64,000 nt of DNA from Cupriavidus agavae (lineage in GTDB: Bacteria > Pseudomonadota > Gammaproteobacteria > Burkholderiales > Burkholderiaceae), in the NCBI RefSeq assembly GCF_004217045.1, contig NZ_SGXM01000001.1:1426001-1490000 (forward strand). The letters run 5' to 3'. The position numbers and the translations under genes were made by a program. Shown here piece by piece: positions 44,134-53,559 of this stretch; the stretch's first letter is position 1, and the number at the start of each line of letters is the position of its first letter. Below the pieces are notes generated by a model. That model saw nothing but the letters and a program-made list of their open reading frames with translations, had not been told where the DNA came from and searched no databases.

Positions 44134-45774
44134 ATGAAAGCCAATACCCTCCGCGTCTACAACACGCTCCACACCTGGGTCGGCCTGATGGCCGGCTGGG
44201 CGCTGTTCATCGCCTTCTTCGCGGGCGCGATCACCGTCTTCCACCACGAACTGCACGTCTGGCAGAACCCGGCCCGCCTCGAAGGCCAGCACGGCACCGA
44301 GGTGCAGGTCGAAGGGCCGGCCGTCGACGCCTTCGTGCAGAAGCTGATCTCGGTCCATCCCGACGCCGCGAACAGCGTCTATGTGGGCCTGCCGAGCAAG
44401 GAAGAACCCGATTTCAACGCCTACTGGCAGGACAAGGCCGGCGAGTGGCACACGATGAACGGCGCGCGCCTGAACGGCGACAAGGCCGCGCAGAACGACA
44501 CGTCGCTCGACCACGCCACCGGCGAACTGTCGGCCTTCCTCAACGCCCTGCACTACTCGCTGGGCCTGGGGCTGAACGGCACGTACTTCATGGGGATCAT
44601 TTCCGTGCTGTACGGGCTGGCGCTGGTATCGGGCGTGATCCTGCACCTGCCGCGTCTCAAGAAGGACCTGTTCGCCGTGCGCCCGGGCCGCAACCTGAAG
44701 CGGTTCTGGATGGATTCGCACAATGTGATCGGCCTGTTCAGCCTGCCGTTCCACCTGATCTTTGCGATCACGGGCGCGATGTTCTGCCTGTCGCTGGTCA
44801 TGGTGATGGTATTCAACGTGCTGACCTTCGACGGCAAGCTGTTCGATTCCGTGCCGCGCGTGACCAGCGGCACGCCTGAAGTGGTGGCCTCGGGCCGCGC
44901 ATCGCCGACGATGACGTCCGCCCAGTTGCTGGCCATAGCCCGCGAGCACGGTGGCGAGCGCTTCACGCCTACCGCCATCCGCTTCCAGCGTTACGGTGAC
45001 GCCAACGCCGTGGCCGACGTGCGCGGCGAAAGCACCCGCGCGCTCGGCAACGGAGGCTCGGTCGGCATCCACGCCGCCGCCAACGAGCCGAACGCTGGCA
45101 AGCTGATCGCCAACCAGACCGCCGGCGCCCGCGACACCAACCACATGGTCTACAGCGCCATGTTCGCGCTGCACTACGGCACGTATGGCGACATGGCCGT
45201 GCGTATCGTCTACCTGATTGCGGGGCTGGCCGGTGCCTTCCTGTTCTACTCGGGCAACCTGCTCTGGATCGAAACCCGCCGCAAGGCCCGCCAGGCCGAG
45301 CAGCCGCGCGTGCACAAGCTGCTGGCGCAGGCCACGGTTGGCGTCTGCATCGGCACCTGCATCGGCGTGGCGCTGTGCTTCCCGGCCGCGCTGCTGTGGC
45401 CCGAGCGTGCCGTGAGCTACGTGTTCTGGCCGGTCTTCGGCATTGCCGTGGCGTGGGCACTGGTGCGCCCGCCGATTCGGGCCGCCGTGGAGTTGCTCTA
45501 TGTGGCCGCGCTGGCCACGCTCACGGTGCCGCTGTCCAACCTGATCCTGACTGGCGACCACCTGTTCGTGGCCGCGCTCAATGGCCGCTGGGTCATTGCA
45601 GGTTTCGACATTGGCGCCATCGCCATGGCCGTGGGCTACGTGGCGCTGGCCCGCGCCACGCAACGCCGCGCGGAAAATGGTCCGGTCGAATCGGTCTGGG
45701 CGTCGCCGCGCGCCGTGGCCGCCAGAGAGACCAGAGAGCCCCAGGCAGCGATGCGCAAGGCCGACGCGTCCTGA
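44134..45774 (+). CDS. PepSY-associated membrane protein, siderophore-iron reduction/uptake type
   Basis: 546 residues. First helix with WVGLMAGWALFIAFFAGAIT and the conserved HH in TVFHHELHVW, a long periplasmic PepSY-like region, then HNVIGLFSLPFHLIFAITGA and four more C-terminal helices. This is the PiuB/FegB-like family whose members are thought to reduce or release siderophore-bound iron at the inner membrane, using the membrane His residues. It is the last gene of the Fur-controlled operon and is followed by a strong terminator. Confidence 0.85.
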   Translation: MKANTLRVYNTLHTWVGLMAGWALFIAFFAGAITVFHHELHVWQNPARLEGQHGTEVQVEGPAVDAFVQKLISVHPDAANSVYVGLPSKEEPDFNAYWQDKAGEWHTMNGARLNGDKAAQNDTSLDHATGELSAFLNALHYSLGLGLNGTYFMGIISVLYGLALVSGVILHLPRLKKDLFAVRPGRNLKRFWMDSHNVIGLFSLPFHLIFAITGAMFCLSLVMVMVFNVLTFDGKLFDSVPRVTSGTPEVVASGRASPTMTSAQLLAIAREHGGERFTPTAIRFQRYGDANAVADVRGESTRALGNGGSVGIHAAANEPNAGKLIANQTAGARDTNHMVYSAMFALHYGTYGDMAVRIVYLIAGLAGAFLFYSGNLLWIETRRKARQAEQPRVHKLLAQATVGVCIGTCIGVALCFPAALLWPERAVSYVFWPVFGIAVAWALVRPPIRAAVELLYVAALATLTVPLSNLILTGDHLFVAALNGRWVIAGFDIGAIAMAVGYVALARATQRRAENGPVESVWASPRAVAARETREPQAAMRKADAS

Positions 45775-45792
45775 GGCCAGGCGCCCGCCAGC

Positions 45793-45827
45793 AAAAAAGC
45801 CCCGCCGGTTCCGGCGGGGCTTTTTGT
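45793..45827. terminator. Bidirectional terminator
   Basis: AAAAAGCCCCGCC pairs with GGCGGGGCTTTTT, flanked by A- and T-runs. It serves the PepSY operon and the convergent metC-type gene. Confidence 0.9.
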
Positions 45828-45849
45828 TTTCCGGGCTGCGCTCCGGTGC

Positions 45850-47064
45850 TCAGCGCAGTTGCGACTCCATGGCCTGTTTCAGATCGCCGATCAGGTCGCG
45901 CGTATCCTCCAGCCCGATATACAGCCGCACCAGCTCGCCGGCGTTTTCCCACTCGGCGGGCGGCCACGTGCCTGCCGGGCGCATCTCCTCGACGTGGTAT
46001 GGCACGGCCAGGCTGTGCGCCCCGCCCCACGACCAGCCAATGGCGAACAGTTGCAGCGCCTCCACGAACGCATCGACCTGCTCGCGCGTGTAGCGGCTGT
46101 GCAGGATGACAGAGAACAGGCCGCTGGCGCCGGAGAAATCCCGCAGCCACTCGGCATGGCCGGGGCAGTCGGGCAGCGCCGGGTGCAGCACGCGCGCCAC
46201 TTCGGGCCGCTGCTTGAGCCATTCGGTCACTTCGCGGGCGGCGCGGTCGTGCGCGGCCAGCCGCACCGGCATGCTGGCCAGGCCGCGCAGCACCAGGAAG
46301 CAGTCGTCGGCGGACACGCCCCAGCCCATGACCATGCGGGTGCGTTTGAGGCGATCGTGAAGCTTGCCGTCGCGCGTGATGACCGCGCCCATCAGCACAT
46401 CGCTGCCACCCGACTGGTACTTGGTCAGCGCCTGCACCGAAATATCGATGCCCTTGTCGAACGGCTTGAAGTACACCCCGGCCGACCAGGTATTGTCGAT
46501 CGCCGTGACCACCCCGCGCGCCCGCGCGGCCGCGACGATGGCCTCGGAATCGGGCACCTCCATGGTCACCGAGCCGGGCGCTTCCATCCAGATCAACCGC
46601 GTGTTGGGCTGGATCAGCGCAGCGATACCGCCGCCAATCGACGGGTGGTAGTAACGCACGGTAACCCCGAACTCGCGCGCCAGCCACTCGCCGTGGTCAC
46701 GGTTGGGGCCGTAGACGTTGTCAGGAACCAGTACGTCGTCGCCCGATTTCAACAGCGCGAAGTAGACCAGCGAGATCGCGCCCATGCCGGACGGCAGCAG
46801 CAGCGTGTGGCTGCCCCCCTCGAGCTGCGCCAGTTGCTGGCACAGCGCCTCGCTGGTGGGCGTGGCGTGCAGGCCATAGCGCCAGTAGGTCTTGCTGCGG
46901 TCGCCGTAGGCGCGCAGTTCGGCCAGGTTGCGGAAGACGATGGTGGAGCCGCGGTAGGTGGGCGTCGAGAACGATTCGAAGCCGGGCGCGATATCGAGAT
47001 CGGGCTGGACCGCGGTGGTCTGGGTATAGCGGGACGGGTTGCGGGGCGAGTCAGAAGCGGACAC
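45850..47064 (-). CDS. metC: Cystathionine beta-lyase (PLP, Cys/Met metabolism family)
   Basis: 404 residues. PLP lysine in ALTKYQSGGSDVLMGAVI, substrate-phosphate region SGMGAISLVYFALL, and IDNTWSAGVYFKPFDKGIDI before it, the alpha-proteobacterial-type MetC pattern. YWRYGLHATPT is typical of MetC rather than MetB. It splits cystathionine to homocysteine, pyruvate and ammonia. Monocistronic. Substrate preference between MetC and related lyases cannot be proven by sequence alone. Confidence 0.87.
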   Translation of the reverse strand: MSASDSPRNPSRYTQTTAVQPDLDIAPGFESFSTPTYRGSTIVFRNLAELRAYGDRSKTYWRYGLHATPTSEALCQQLAQLEGGSHTLLLPSGMGAISLVYFALLKSGDDVLVPDNVYGPNRDHGEWLAREFGVTVRYYHPSIGGGIAALIQPNTRLIWMEAPGSVTMEVPDSEAIVAAARARGVVTAIDNTWSAGVYFKPFDKGIDISVQALTKYQSGGSDVLMGAVITRDGKLHDRLKRTRMVMGWGVSADDCFLVLRGLASMPVRLAAHDRAAREVTEWLKQRPEVARVLHPALPDCPGHAEWLRDFSGASGLFSVILHSRYTREQVDAFVEALQLFAIGWSWGGAHSLAVPYHVEEMRPAGTWPPAEWENAGELVRLYIGLEDTRDLIGDLKQAMESQLR

Positions 47065-47152
47065 GGCACGTTTCCTCGGAAGTCTGGACAGGCGTCCGAG
47101 CTTACCAGCAAATGTGAATCAGTCCACCCCGGCAGCGCAGGGGGAACAGGCG

Positions 47153-47776
47153 TCAGCGCGACTTGCCCGTGGAAATCGAGGACTTTGGCGGGGGCGGCGC
47201 ATAGGTGACGCCGCTGTTCGGTGCCATATCGAATGGCGGAATGACGAGATAGCCGCCAAACGGCCGGATGAAGAATGGCAGGACGATGGCCGGATCGTAC
47301 GGATCGGTCCAGGTGCCGCGCACGGCGCCGTTCCGGTCGATCTGGCCGTCCCAGTTGCCTGAGACGCGCGTGCCGTCGTCCGACTCTTCCATCAGGAAGT
47401 TGCCGTTTTCCCATTCACCGGAAAGCAGCCGCACGCCCTTGCCGTCGCCGATCGAGTATTCGCCCTGCAGGCTGTCGCGCGTGTCGGATTTCGGCGCCAC
47501 GCGCATCCGCACCGGCTTGTCGCCGAGCGTGCCAACGTAGACAGGGTATTGGGCGTACTCGGGGCGGGCAACAAGCACACCGGCAGGCCCGGTGGACAGG
47601 GTCGTGCCGCGCCGGCTCTCGCCGGCCCGGATTGCATCGTTGATACCCAGGGAGCCGCCCTGCCCGCCCGCCGTCGACAGGCTATCACCCGCCGCCAGGG
47701 CGGCAAACGGGGTCGCCAGCATCGCGGCGACCGTCCAACCGAACAAAGCGGGCAAAGCAGCGGAAAAACGGGGCAA
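47153..47776 (-). CDS. Secreted protein of unknown function, TTG start
   Basis: 207 residues when begun at TTG 47776, which has AGGAAG six bases upstream and gives a clean Sec signal peptide (LPRFSAALPALFGWTVAA, then AFAALAAG). The longer frame to 47854 would overlap the end of bktB and bury the signal. The mature part has a beta-rich stretch (GEYSIGDGKGVRLLSGEW, then SGNWDGQIDRNG) resembling a small barrel with repeated GxW elements, and a Pro-rich C-terminus. I do not recognise the family. Confidence 0.65.
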   Translation of the reverse strand: MPRFSAALPALFGWTVAAMLATPFAALAAGDSLSTAGGQGGSLGINDAIRAGESRRGTTLSTGPAGVLVARPEYAQYPVYVGTLGDKPVRMRVAPKSDTRDSLQGEYSIGDGKGVRLLSGEWENGNFLMEESDDGTRVSGNWDGQIDRNGAVRGTWTDPYDPAIVLPFFIRPFGGYLVIPPFDMAPNSGVTYAPPPPKSSISTGKSR

Positions 47777-47810
47777 GGCGGACTTCCTAGGGTATTTGTC
47801 TGCCGAGACT

Positions 47811-48995
47811 TTAAACGCGCTCGAAGATCGCGGCAATCCCCTGGCCGCCGCCAATGCACATCGTCACCAGCGCATGGCGACCCTGCACGCGCTGCAGTTC
47901 ATGGAGCGCCTTGACCGTGATCAGGGCGCCCGTGGCACCGATCGGATGGCCCAGCGAGATGCCGGAGCCGTTCGGGTTGACCTTGGCGGGATCCAGGCCC
48001 AGCGATTTCGTCACGGCACAGGCCTGCGCCGCGAATGCCTCGTTGGCCTCGATCACGTCGAGATCCTTGACCGACAGGCCCGCGCGCTCCAGCGCAATCC
48101 TGGTCGCCGGCACCGGGCCGATGCCCATCGTCTTCGGATCCACGCCAGCGTGGCCATACGACACCAGGCGAGCCAGCGGCTTCAGGCCACGGCGCTCGGC
48201 CTCGGCACGTTCCATCAGCACCACCGCCGCGGCCGCGTCGTTCAGGCCCGAGGCATTGCCCGCCGTCACCGTGCCGTTCTCCTTGACGAAGACCGGCTTG
48301 AGCTTGGTCATGTCGTCGATCGTCGCGTCGTGGCGCACGTGCTCGTCGGTATCGAACACGACCTCGCCCTTGCGGCTCTTCAGCGTCACGGGGACGATCT
48401 GGTCCTTGAAGTAGCCGGCCTTGATGGCGGCCGATGCCCGGCGATGCGATTCCAGCGCGGCCTCATCCTGCTGCTGGCGGGAAATATCGTATTCCTTTGC
48501 CACGTTCTCGGCGGTCACGCCCATGTGGATGGCGTGGAACGGGTCGTGCAGCGCGCCCAGCATCATGTCGATCAGCTTGGCATCGCCCATGCGCGAGCCC
48601 CAGCGCGCCATCGGCGCCAGATACGGCGCCCGGCTCATGCTCTCGGCACCGCCGCCAATGGCCACGTCGGCGTCACCAAGCAGGATGGTCTGCGCGGCGC
48701 TGACAATCGCCTGCAGGCCCGAACCGCAGAGGCGGTTCACGGTGAGTGCCGGGGCATTGATGGATACCCCGCCGTTCACGGCGGCGACGCGGCCCAGGTA
48801 CATGTCCTTGGGCTCGGTCTGGATCACGTTGCCGAACACGACGTGTCCGACGTCCTCGCCCGACACCTGGGCGCGGGCCAGCGCCTCGCGCACCACCAGC
48901 GCCCCGAGTTCGGTCGGCGCCAGATCCTTCAGGCTGCCGCCAAACGTCCCGATTGCGGTGCGGACACCGCTCACCACCACCACTTCACGCGTCAT
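47811..48995 (-). CDS. bktB: Beta-ketothiolase BktB-type acetyl-CoA acyltransferase
   Basis: 394 residues. Active-site Cys in NRLCGSGLQAIVSA (about 90), His in GISLGHPIGATGA and second Cys in TMCIGGGQG. The start MTREVVVVSGVRTAIGTFGG is as I remember for C. necator BktB, which accepts longer acyl-CoAs (for 3-hydroxyvalerate) than PhaA. It supplies beta-ketoacyl-CoA to PhaB/PhaC. It sits on the same strand about 4.5 kb downstream of the pha block, separated by rimO, the coiled-coil gene and phaR. Confidence 0.92.
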   Translation of the reverse strand: MTREVVVVSGVRTAIGTFGGSLKDLAPTELGALVVREALARAQVSGEDVGHVVFGNVIQTEPKDMYLGRVAAVNGGVSINAPALTVNRLCGSGLQAIVSAAQTILLGDADVAIGGGAESMSRAPYLAPMARWGSRMGDAKLIDMMLGALHDPFHAIHMGVTAENVAKEYDISRQQQDEAALESHRRASAAIKAGYFKDQIVPVTLKSRKGEVVFDTDEHVRHDATIDDMTKLKPVFVKENGTVTAGNASGLNDAAAAVVLMERAEAERRGLKPLARLVSYGHAGVDPKTMGIGPVPATRIALERAGLSVKDLDVIEANEAFAAQACAVTKSLGLDPAKVNPNGSGISLGHPIGATGALITVKALHELQRVQGRHALVTMCIGGGQGIAAIFERV

Positions 48996-49112
48996 GTCTT
49001 GTCTCCATGCGGAATGTTGCGGCGCACAGTATAGACCCGGGAGCGCAAAAACGAACGACCGTACTTTTACCTAATTGTCTCTACAGGCACGCGGACAGCC
49101 GTGCCCATACGG

Positions 49113-50486
49113 TCAGGCCACCTCGCCCCACAGATCGTGCCCGTCGGCGCCCGTGATCTTCACGTTGACGAAATCACCGGTCTTGTAACGCTGCGACGGC
49201 TTGGCCGCCGGGTCGATGTAGACCAGCCCGTCGATCTCGGGCGCATCGGCCGACGAACGGCCGATGCCGCCGTCCTGGTTCACCTCGTCCACCAGCACGC
49301 GCAGCGTCTGGCCGACCTTGCGTTGCAGGCGGCGCGCCGACACCTCCTCGGCAACCTCCATGAAGCGGGCACGGCGCTCCTCGCGCACCTCGTCCGGCAG
49401 TGCGCCGGGCAGGTCGTTGGCGGTCGCCCCATCCACGGGCGAATAGGCGAAACAGCCCACGCGATCCAGTTCGGCCTCGGCGATGAAGTCGAGCAGCGTC
49501 TGGAACTCTTCCTCGGTCTCTCCCGGGAAGCCGGCGATGAACGTGCTGCGGATGGTCAGGTCCGTGCAGATCGCGCGCCAGGCGCGGATGCGGTCGAGCG
49601 TCTTCTCGGCATTGGCCGGACGCTTCATGCGCTTGAGCACGTCCGGATGTGCGTGCTGAAGCGGCACGTCCAGGTACGGCAGCACATTGCCCTGGTTCAT
49701 CAGCGGGATGATCTCGTCCACGTGCGGGTACGGGTAGACATAGTGCAGGCGCACCCAGGCACCATACTGACTGGCCAGTTCGCCCAGCGCGCCAACCAGC
49801 TCGGTCATGCGCGTCTTGAGCGGCCGTCCGGCCCAGAACCCGGTGCGGTACTTCACATCCACGCCATAGGCACTGGTGTCCTGCGAGATGACCAGCAGCT
49901 CCTTGACGCCCGCCTTGAACAGGTTCTCGGCCTCCAGCATCACCTCGGCCACCGGACGCGACACCAGATCGCCGCGCATCGACGGAATGATGCAGAACGA
50001 GCAGCGATGGTTGCAGCCCTCGGAAATCTTCAGGTAGGCGTAGTGCTTGGGCGTGAGCTTGATGCCCGCGGCCGGGACCAGGTCGGTGAACGGATCGTGC
50101 GGCTTCGGCAGGTGCGTGTGCACGGCCTGCATGACCTCGCCCAGCGCGTGGGGACCGGTCACCGCCAGTACCTTGGGATGCACCGTGGTCACGATGTCCT
50201 GGCCTGCCGAATCCTTCTTCGCGCCCAGGCAGCCCGTCACGATGACCTTGCCGTTCTCGTTGAGCGCCTCGCCGATGGCATCCAGGCTCTCCTGCACCGC
50301 CTCGTCGATGAAGCCACAGGTGTTCACGACAACCAGGTCGGCGCCGTCGTACGTGCCGCTGATGGCATAACCCTCGGCCCGCAGCTGCGTGATGATCTGC
50401 TCGGAATCGACCAGTGCCTTGGGGCAGCCAAGTGACACAAAGCCGACTTTCGGCGCAGGAGTGGACAGAATGGTTTCAGACGACAT
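49113..50486 (-). CDS. rimO: Ribosomal protein S12 methylthiotransferase
   Basis: 457 residues. N-terminal domain with Cys in [24 protein letters not shown] and VTGCLG, the radical-SAM CxxxCxxC in [19 protein letters not shown], and a C-terminal TRAM domain ([20 protein letters not shown], then GDFVNVKI). It adds methylthio to Asp88 of S12. RimO rather than MiaB because of the SLGCPK start and PSMRGD sequence. Confidence 0.95.
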   Translation of the reverse strand: MSSETILSTPAPKVGFVSLGCPKALVDSEQIITQLRAEGYAISGTYDGADLVVVNTCGFIDEAVQESLDAIGEALNENGKVIVTGCLGAKKDSAGQDIVTTVHPKVLAVTGPHALGEVMQAVHTHLPKPHDPFTDLVPAAGIKLTPKHYAYLKISEGCNHRCSFCIIPSMRGDLVSRPVAEVMLEAENLFKAGVKELLVISQDTSAYGVDVKYRTGFWAGRPLKTRMTELVGALGELASQYGAWVRLHYVYPYPHVDEIIPLMNQGNVLPYLDVPLQHAHPDVLKRMKRPANAEKTLDRIRAWRAICTDLTIRSTFIAGFPGETEEEFQTLLDFIAEAELDRVGCFAYSPVDGATANDLPGALPDEVREERRARFMEVAEEVSARRLQRKVGQTLRVLVDEVNQDGGIGRSSADAPEIDGLVYIDPAAKPSQRYKTGDFVNVKITGADGHDLWGEVA

Positions 50487-50653
50487 GGGGCACCGCGTAT
50501 GTGGGGATCTGGGCGCGTCCTACCGTCCCCGGTGGCGCGCCGCGCTCTGGCTAAGGGCATCCGGCGAGCCTGCCGGGCGCCGCGTGCCATGGAAGGCCGA
50601 GATTTTACCTTGATCGGGCCGGCTTGGCGCGGCGTTCGCCAAGACCCACCCGT

Positions 50654-51442
50654 TCACCGGCCAAACAGCCCTGCGAGCCGATCGATCACCACCTCCCCGC
50701 CGATGGCGTAACCAAGCATGGCGCTGCCACCCGAGGCGAACCAGATCGCCTTGTTAACCCGGTCTCGCAACGCGAGAATACGACCCTCGTTGGCCTGGAT
50801 CTGGTCGGTCAGATGGTCTTCGAGGCGATCGAACCGCTTGTCGATGTTGGCTTCTGACTTCTGGATCCGAGCCTCGGTTTTCTCCTCGGCCTCGAGGAAC
50901 TGAGCCTTTACATTCTCCTCGGCCTGGCGGAACCGGGCATCCACTTGTTGGAACCGAATCTCCATCTTCTCATCGGTCTCCCGGAAGCGAGCTTCCATCT
51001 TCTCCTCGGTCTCCCGGAACCGCGCTTCCATCTTCTCGTCGGTCTGCCGGAAGCGCGCTTCCATCTTCTCGTCGGTCTGCCGGATGCGCGCATGCAAATC
51101 GACTTCCATCCTGTCGACCCGGTCTTCGAACTTGTCGAAGCGGTTCGCCAACTGGTGGATTGCAGCCAGAACCCGGGATTCGGAAACCTCGATTCGATCG
51201 GTAACCCGGGTTTCGGTGTGCTTGATCTCTTCCCGCAATGCCACTTCCACGGCGTCGATCTGTCGCTCGTTGCGCTCCACGCGAGCCTCGAGCGCCTGCT
51301 GGGAGGCCTTGACCTCGCCAATTTCGCGCTGGACGTGCGTCAGCTGGCCGTAGATTCCCCCGGCAAACTCGACAAGCCTGGCGAGTCCGGATGTGTCGGC
51401 GGATTGGGATGAGATGCTCCACGCATGCGCGGGATTAGACAT
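50654..51442 (-). CDS. Coiled-coil protein with tandem 11-residue repeats and a C-terminal membrane segment
   Basis: 262 residues from the ATG at 51442. Residues 45-225 are almost continuous coiled coil. The core has four near-identical 11-residue units of the form RQTDEKMEARF, encoded by 33-bp repeats at about 50961-51092. A possible membrane segment (WFASGGSAMLGYAIGGEVVI) ends the protein. The hendecad pattern suggests a stalk, as in apolipoprotein/phasin-like or Laminin-type dimers. I do not recognise the family; its position between phaR and rimO is not typical of what I recall for the pha region. Confidence 0.75.
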   Translation of the reverse strand: MSNPAHAWSISSQSADTSGLARLVEFAGGIYGQLTHVQREIGEVKASQQALEARVERNERQIDAVEVALREEIKHTETRVTDRIEVSESRVLAAIHQLANRFDKFEDRVDRMEVDLHARIRQTDEKMEARFRQTDEKMEARFRETEEKMEARFRETDEKMEIRFQQVDARFRQAEENVKAQFLEAEEKTEARIQKSEANIDKRFDRLEDHLTDQIQANEGRILALRDRVNKAIWFASGGSAMLGYAIGGEVVIDRLAGLFGR

Positions 51443-51727
51443 GGATCGCCCTCCGGATCGGACCGGATGGCAGGCAAGGCGGGATGCGCTTGGAAATGGC
51501 CATCGTGCAGTGGAAAAAAGGATTGTCATCGGCTTGCCCGGTGCTCAGGGCTTTGCCGATTGGAGCACAAGTCGCCTCCTGAAATCCTTGTTCTGCAACC
51601 AACAGCGCGTAAAAAGGGCAAACCGCCACACATCCACAACATTGCGTGGCGCAGAGGCAACTCTTTCCAGCCTGCATTGCACAGGGGGAGAGATGCCCGC
51701 CGCCCTTTTTCCGTCAGTCTGGCGAAA

Positions 51728-52279
51728 CTACTTCTTGTCCTGCTGGTTGAACGGGAACGTGCCGAACATGCTCTTGGCCTGGTTCTGCATCTGTTCCTGC
51801 ATCTGCACGAACAGGTTCTTGCTCTGCTCGATGTAGTTGCTCATCATGCCCTGCATCATCGGGCCCTGCAGGTTCATGAACTGCGACCACATGTCGGGGC
51901 TGAAGGCCTCGCCCGAGTAAAGGCCCTTGGAGTTCTCGGCCAGCTTGTTCTGGATGTCGATGAACGCCTGGATGTTCTTCTCGAGGTAGGTGCCCATCAT
52001 GCCTTGCATGGCATGGCCGTAGAAACGGATGATCTGCGACAGCATGGCGCTGGAGAACATCGGCACGCCGCCCGTTTCCTCTTCGAGGATGATCTGCAGC
52101 AGGATGCTGCGCGTGAGTTCGTCACCGGACTTCGCGTCGACCACCTTGAAGTCTTCGGTGTCCATGACCAGTTGCTTCACGTCCGCGAGCGTGATGTAGG
52201 TGCTGGTTTGCGTATCGTAGAGCCGGCGATTGGGATATTTCTTGATCAGTCGCTCTGCGCCTTTTTTGGTCGTGGCCAT
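51728..52279 (-). CDS. phaR: Polyhydroxyalkanoate synthesis repressor PhaR
   Basis: 183 residues from the ATG at 52279. The N-terminal DNA/PHB-binding domain reads LIKKYPNRRLYDTQTSTYIT, then LADVKQLVMD, and the central part LLQIILEEE is conserved. The C-terminus is Met/Gln-rich helical (QMQEQMQNQAKSMFGTFPF). PhaR represses phasin phaP and its own gene and is titrated by growing PHB granules. The palindrome 70 bases upstream of its start is a candidate operator. It is transcribed in the same direction as phaCAB but behind a terminator. Confidence 0.95.
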   Translation of the reverse strand: MATTKKGAERLIKKYPNRRLYDTQTSTYITLADVKQLVMDTEDFKVVDAKSGDELTRSILLQIILEEETGGVPMFSSAMLSQIIRFYGHAMQGMMGTYLEKNIQAFIDIQNKLAENSKGLYSGEAFSPDMWSQFMNLQGPMMQGMMSNYIEQSKNLFVQMQEQMQNQAKSMFGTFPFNQQDKK

Positions 52280-52348
52280 CGATGCTCTATCCTTTTGTCG
52301 TCGCTGGTGCCGTGTCCCGGCACCGCTGCTGCGCCCCGGCACGCGCTG

Positions 52349-52368
52349 CTGCACCGCATGCGGTGCAG
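52349..52368. promoter_or_regulatory. Perfect 20-bp palindrome upstream of phaR, candidate PhaR operator
   Basis: CTGCACCGCATGCGGTGCAG is its own reverse complement. It contains CTGC and GCAG arms, the element reported for PhaR-type binding (CTGC-N-GCAG in Paracoccus, from memory). It ends 70 bases before the phaR start. Other content of 52280-52684: only this site and the terminator at 52559. Confidence 0.55.
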
Positions 52369-52558
52369 TGCGCAATAAAGCGCGTCATTCCGGCCGGGTG
52401 ACACGCCGCGGGCGCGCAAGATACAACCGGACCAGACCCATGTGGACCGCGCCACTTTGGTGCCGGTTGCGCCATTGCCCTGATTCTATGCTCAAGAAAG
52501 CACTATGGAAAGCCGCGGGGCTTTAAGGAAAACCCGCAGCATTCCGCTTGGTCGCCGT

Positions 52559-52598
52559 TAAAAGCAAACCGTCCGCAGGCCACCAGGCTTGCGGACGG
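52559..52598 (-). terminator. Terminator after phaB
   Basis: On the minus strand CCGTCCGCA pairs with TGCGGACGG around a 12-base loop, followed by TTTGCTTTT. It ends the phaCAB transcript before phaR. Confidence 0.8.
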
Positions 52599-52684
52599 AA
52601 AGATGCCCGACAGGCTGATTTCCAGACAGGCGGCACGCTTGTGCAGCGCGCCAGATGCGCCGCATCATCGGCCGCCTTCCCGGG

Positions 52685-53425
52685 TCAGCCCATGTGCAGA
52701 CCGCCGTTCAGCGAGAAGTCGGCACCGGTCGAGAAACCGGATTCGTCCGACGCCAGCCAGGCGCAGATCGAGGCGATTTCCGACGGTTCGCCGAGGCGCT
52801 TGACCGGGATCGTGCCCACGATCTTGTCGAGTACGTCCTGGCGGATCGACTTGACCATGTCCGTGGCGATGTAGCCCGGCGACACCGTGTTGACCGTCAC
52901 GCCCTTGGTGGCCATTTCCTGCGCCAGCGCCATCGTGAAGCCGTGCAGGCCGGCCTTGGCCGTCGAGTAGTTGGTCTGCCCGAACTGGCCCTTCTGGCCG
53001 TTGACCGACGAGATATTGATCACCCGGCCCCAGCCGCGGTCGGCCATGCCGTCGATCACCTGCTTGGTCACGTTGAACAGCGACGTCAGGTTGGTGTCGA
53101 TCACGGCGTCCCAGTCCGCGCGCGTCATCTTGCGGAACACCACGTCACGCGTGATGCCGGCGTTGTTGACCAGCACGTCCACCTCGCCCACTTCGGCCTT
53201 GACCTTCTCGAAGGCCGCCTTGGTCGAATCCCAGTCCGCCACGTTGCCCTCGGACGCCACGAAATCGAAGCCGATGGCGCGCTGCTGTTCAAGCCACTTC
53301 TCGCGGCGCGGCGAGTTCGGGCCGCAACCCGCCACCACCTTGAAGCCGTCCTTGGCCAGGCGTTGGCAGATGGCGGTTCCGATGCCACCCATGCCCCCGG
53401 TCACGTATGCAATGCGCTGAGTCAT
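52685..53425 (-). CDS. phaB: Acetoacetyl-CoA reductase PhaB
   Basis: 246 residues from ATG 53425 (AGGAG six bases upstream; a GTG two codons earlier is a less likely start). Short-chain dehydrogenase: TGGMGGIGTAI nucleotide motif, NNAGITRD, catalytic Ser in NISSVNGQ and YSTAK. NADPH-dependent reduction of acetoacetyl-CoA to (R)-3-hydroxybutyryl-CoA. Third gene of the phaC-phaA-phaB unit. Confidence 0.95.
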   Translation of the reverse strand: MTQRIAYVTGGMGGIGTAICQRLAKDGFKVVAGCGPNSPRREKWLEQQRAIGFDFVASEGNVADWDSTKAAFEKVKAEVGEVDVLVNNAGITRDVVFRKMTRADWDAVIDTNLTSLFNVTKQVIDGMADRGWGRVINISSVNGQKGQFGQTNYSTAKAGLHGFTMALAQEMATKGVTVNTVSPGYIATDMVKSIRQDVLDKIVGTIPVKRLGEPSEIASICAWLASDESGFSTGADFSLNGGLHMG

Positions 53426-53559
53426 ATCCACTCCTAGTTGGCTCGATCGATTCGATGTTGCCGAAACGCTTCGGTTGTTGTTGTCGATGCCGGCGGCGTC
53501 CCTCGGTACGGTCCGCCGGCATACCCCTCATGCTCTTGTCGCCAAATGCCCTGCCCTGC

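Noticed and set aside
44110..45663. A 517-codon minus-strand frame
   Set aside because: Antisense to the PepSY membrane gene, with His/Arg/Gln-rich low-information sequence.
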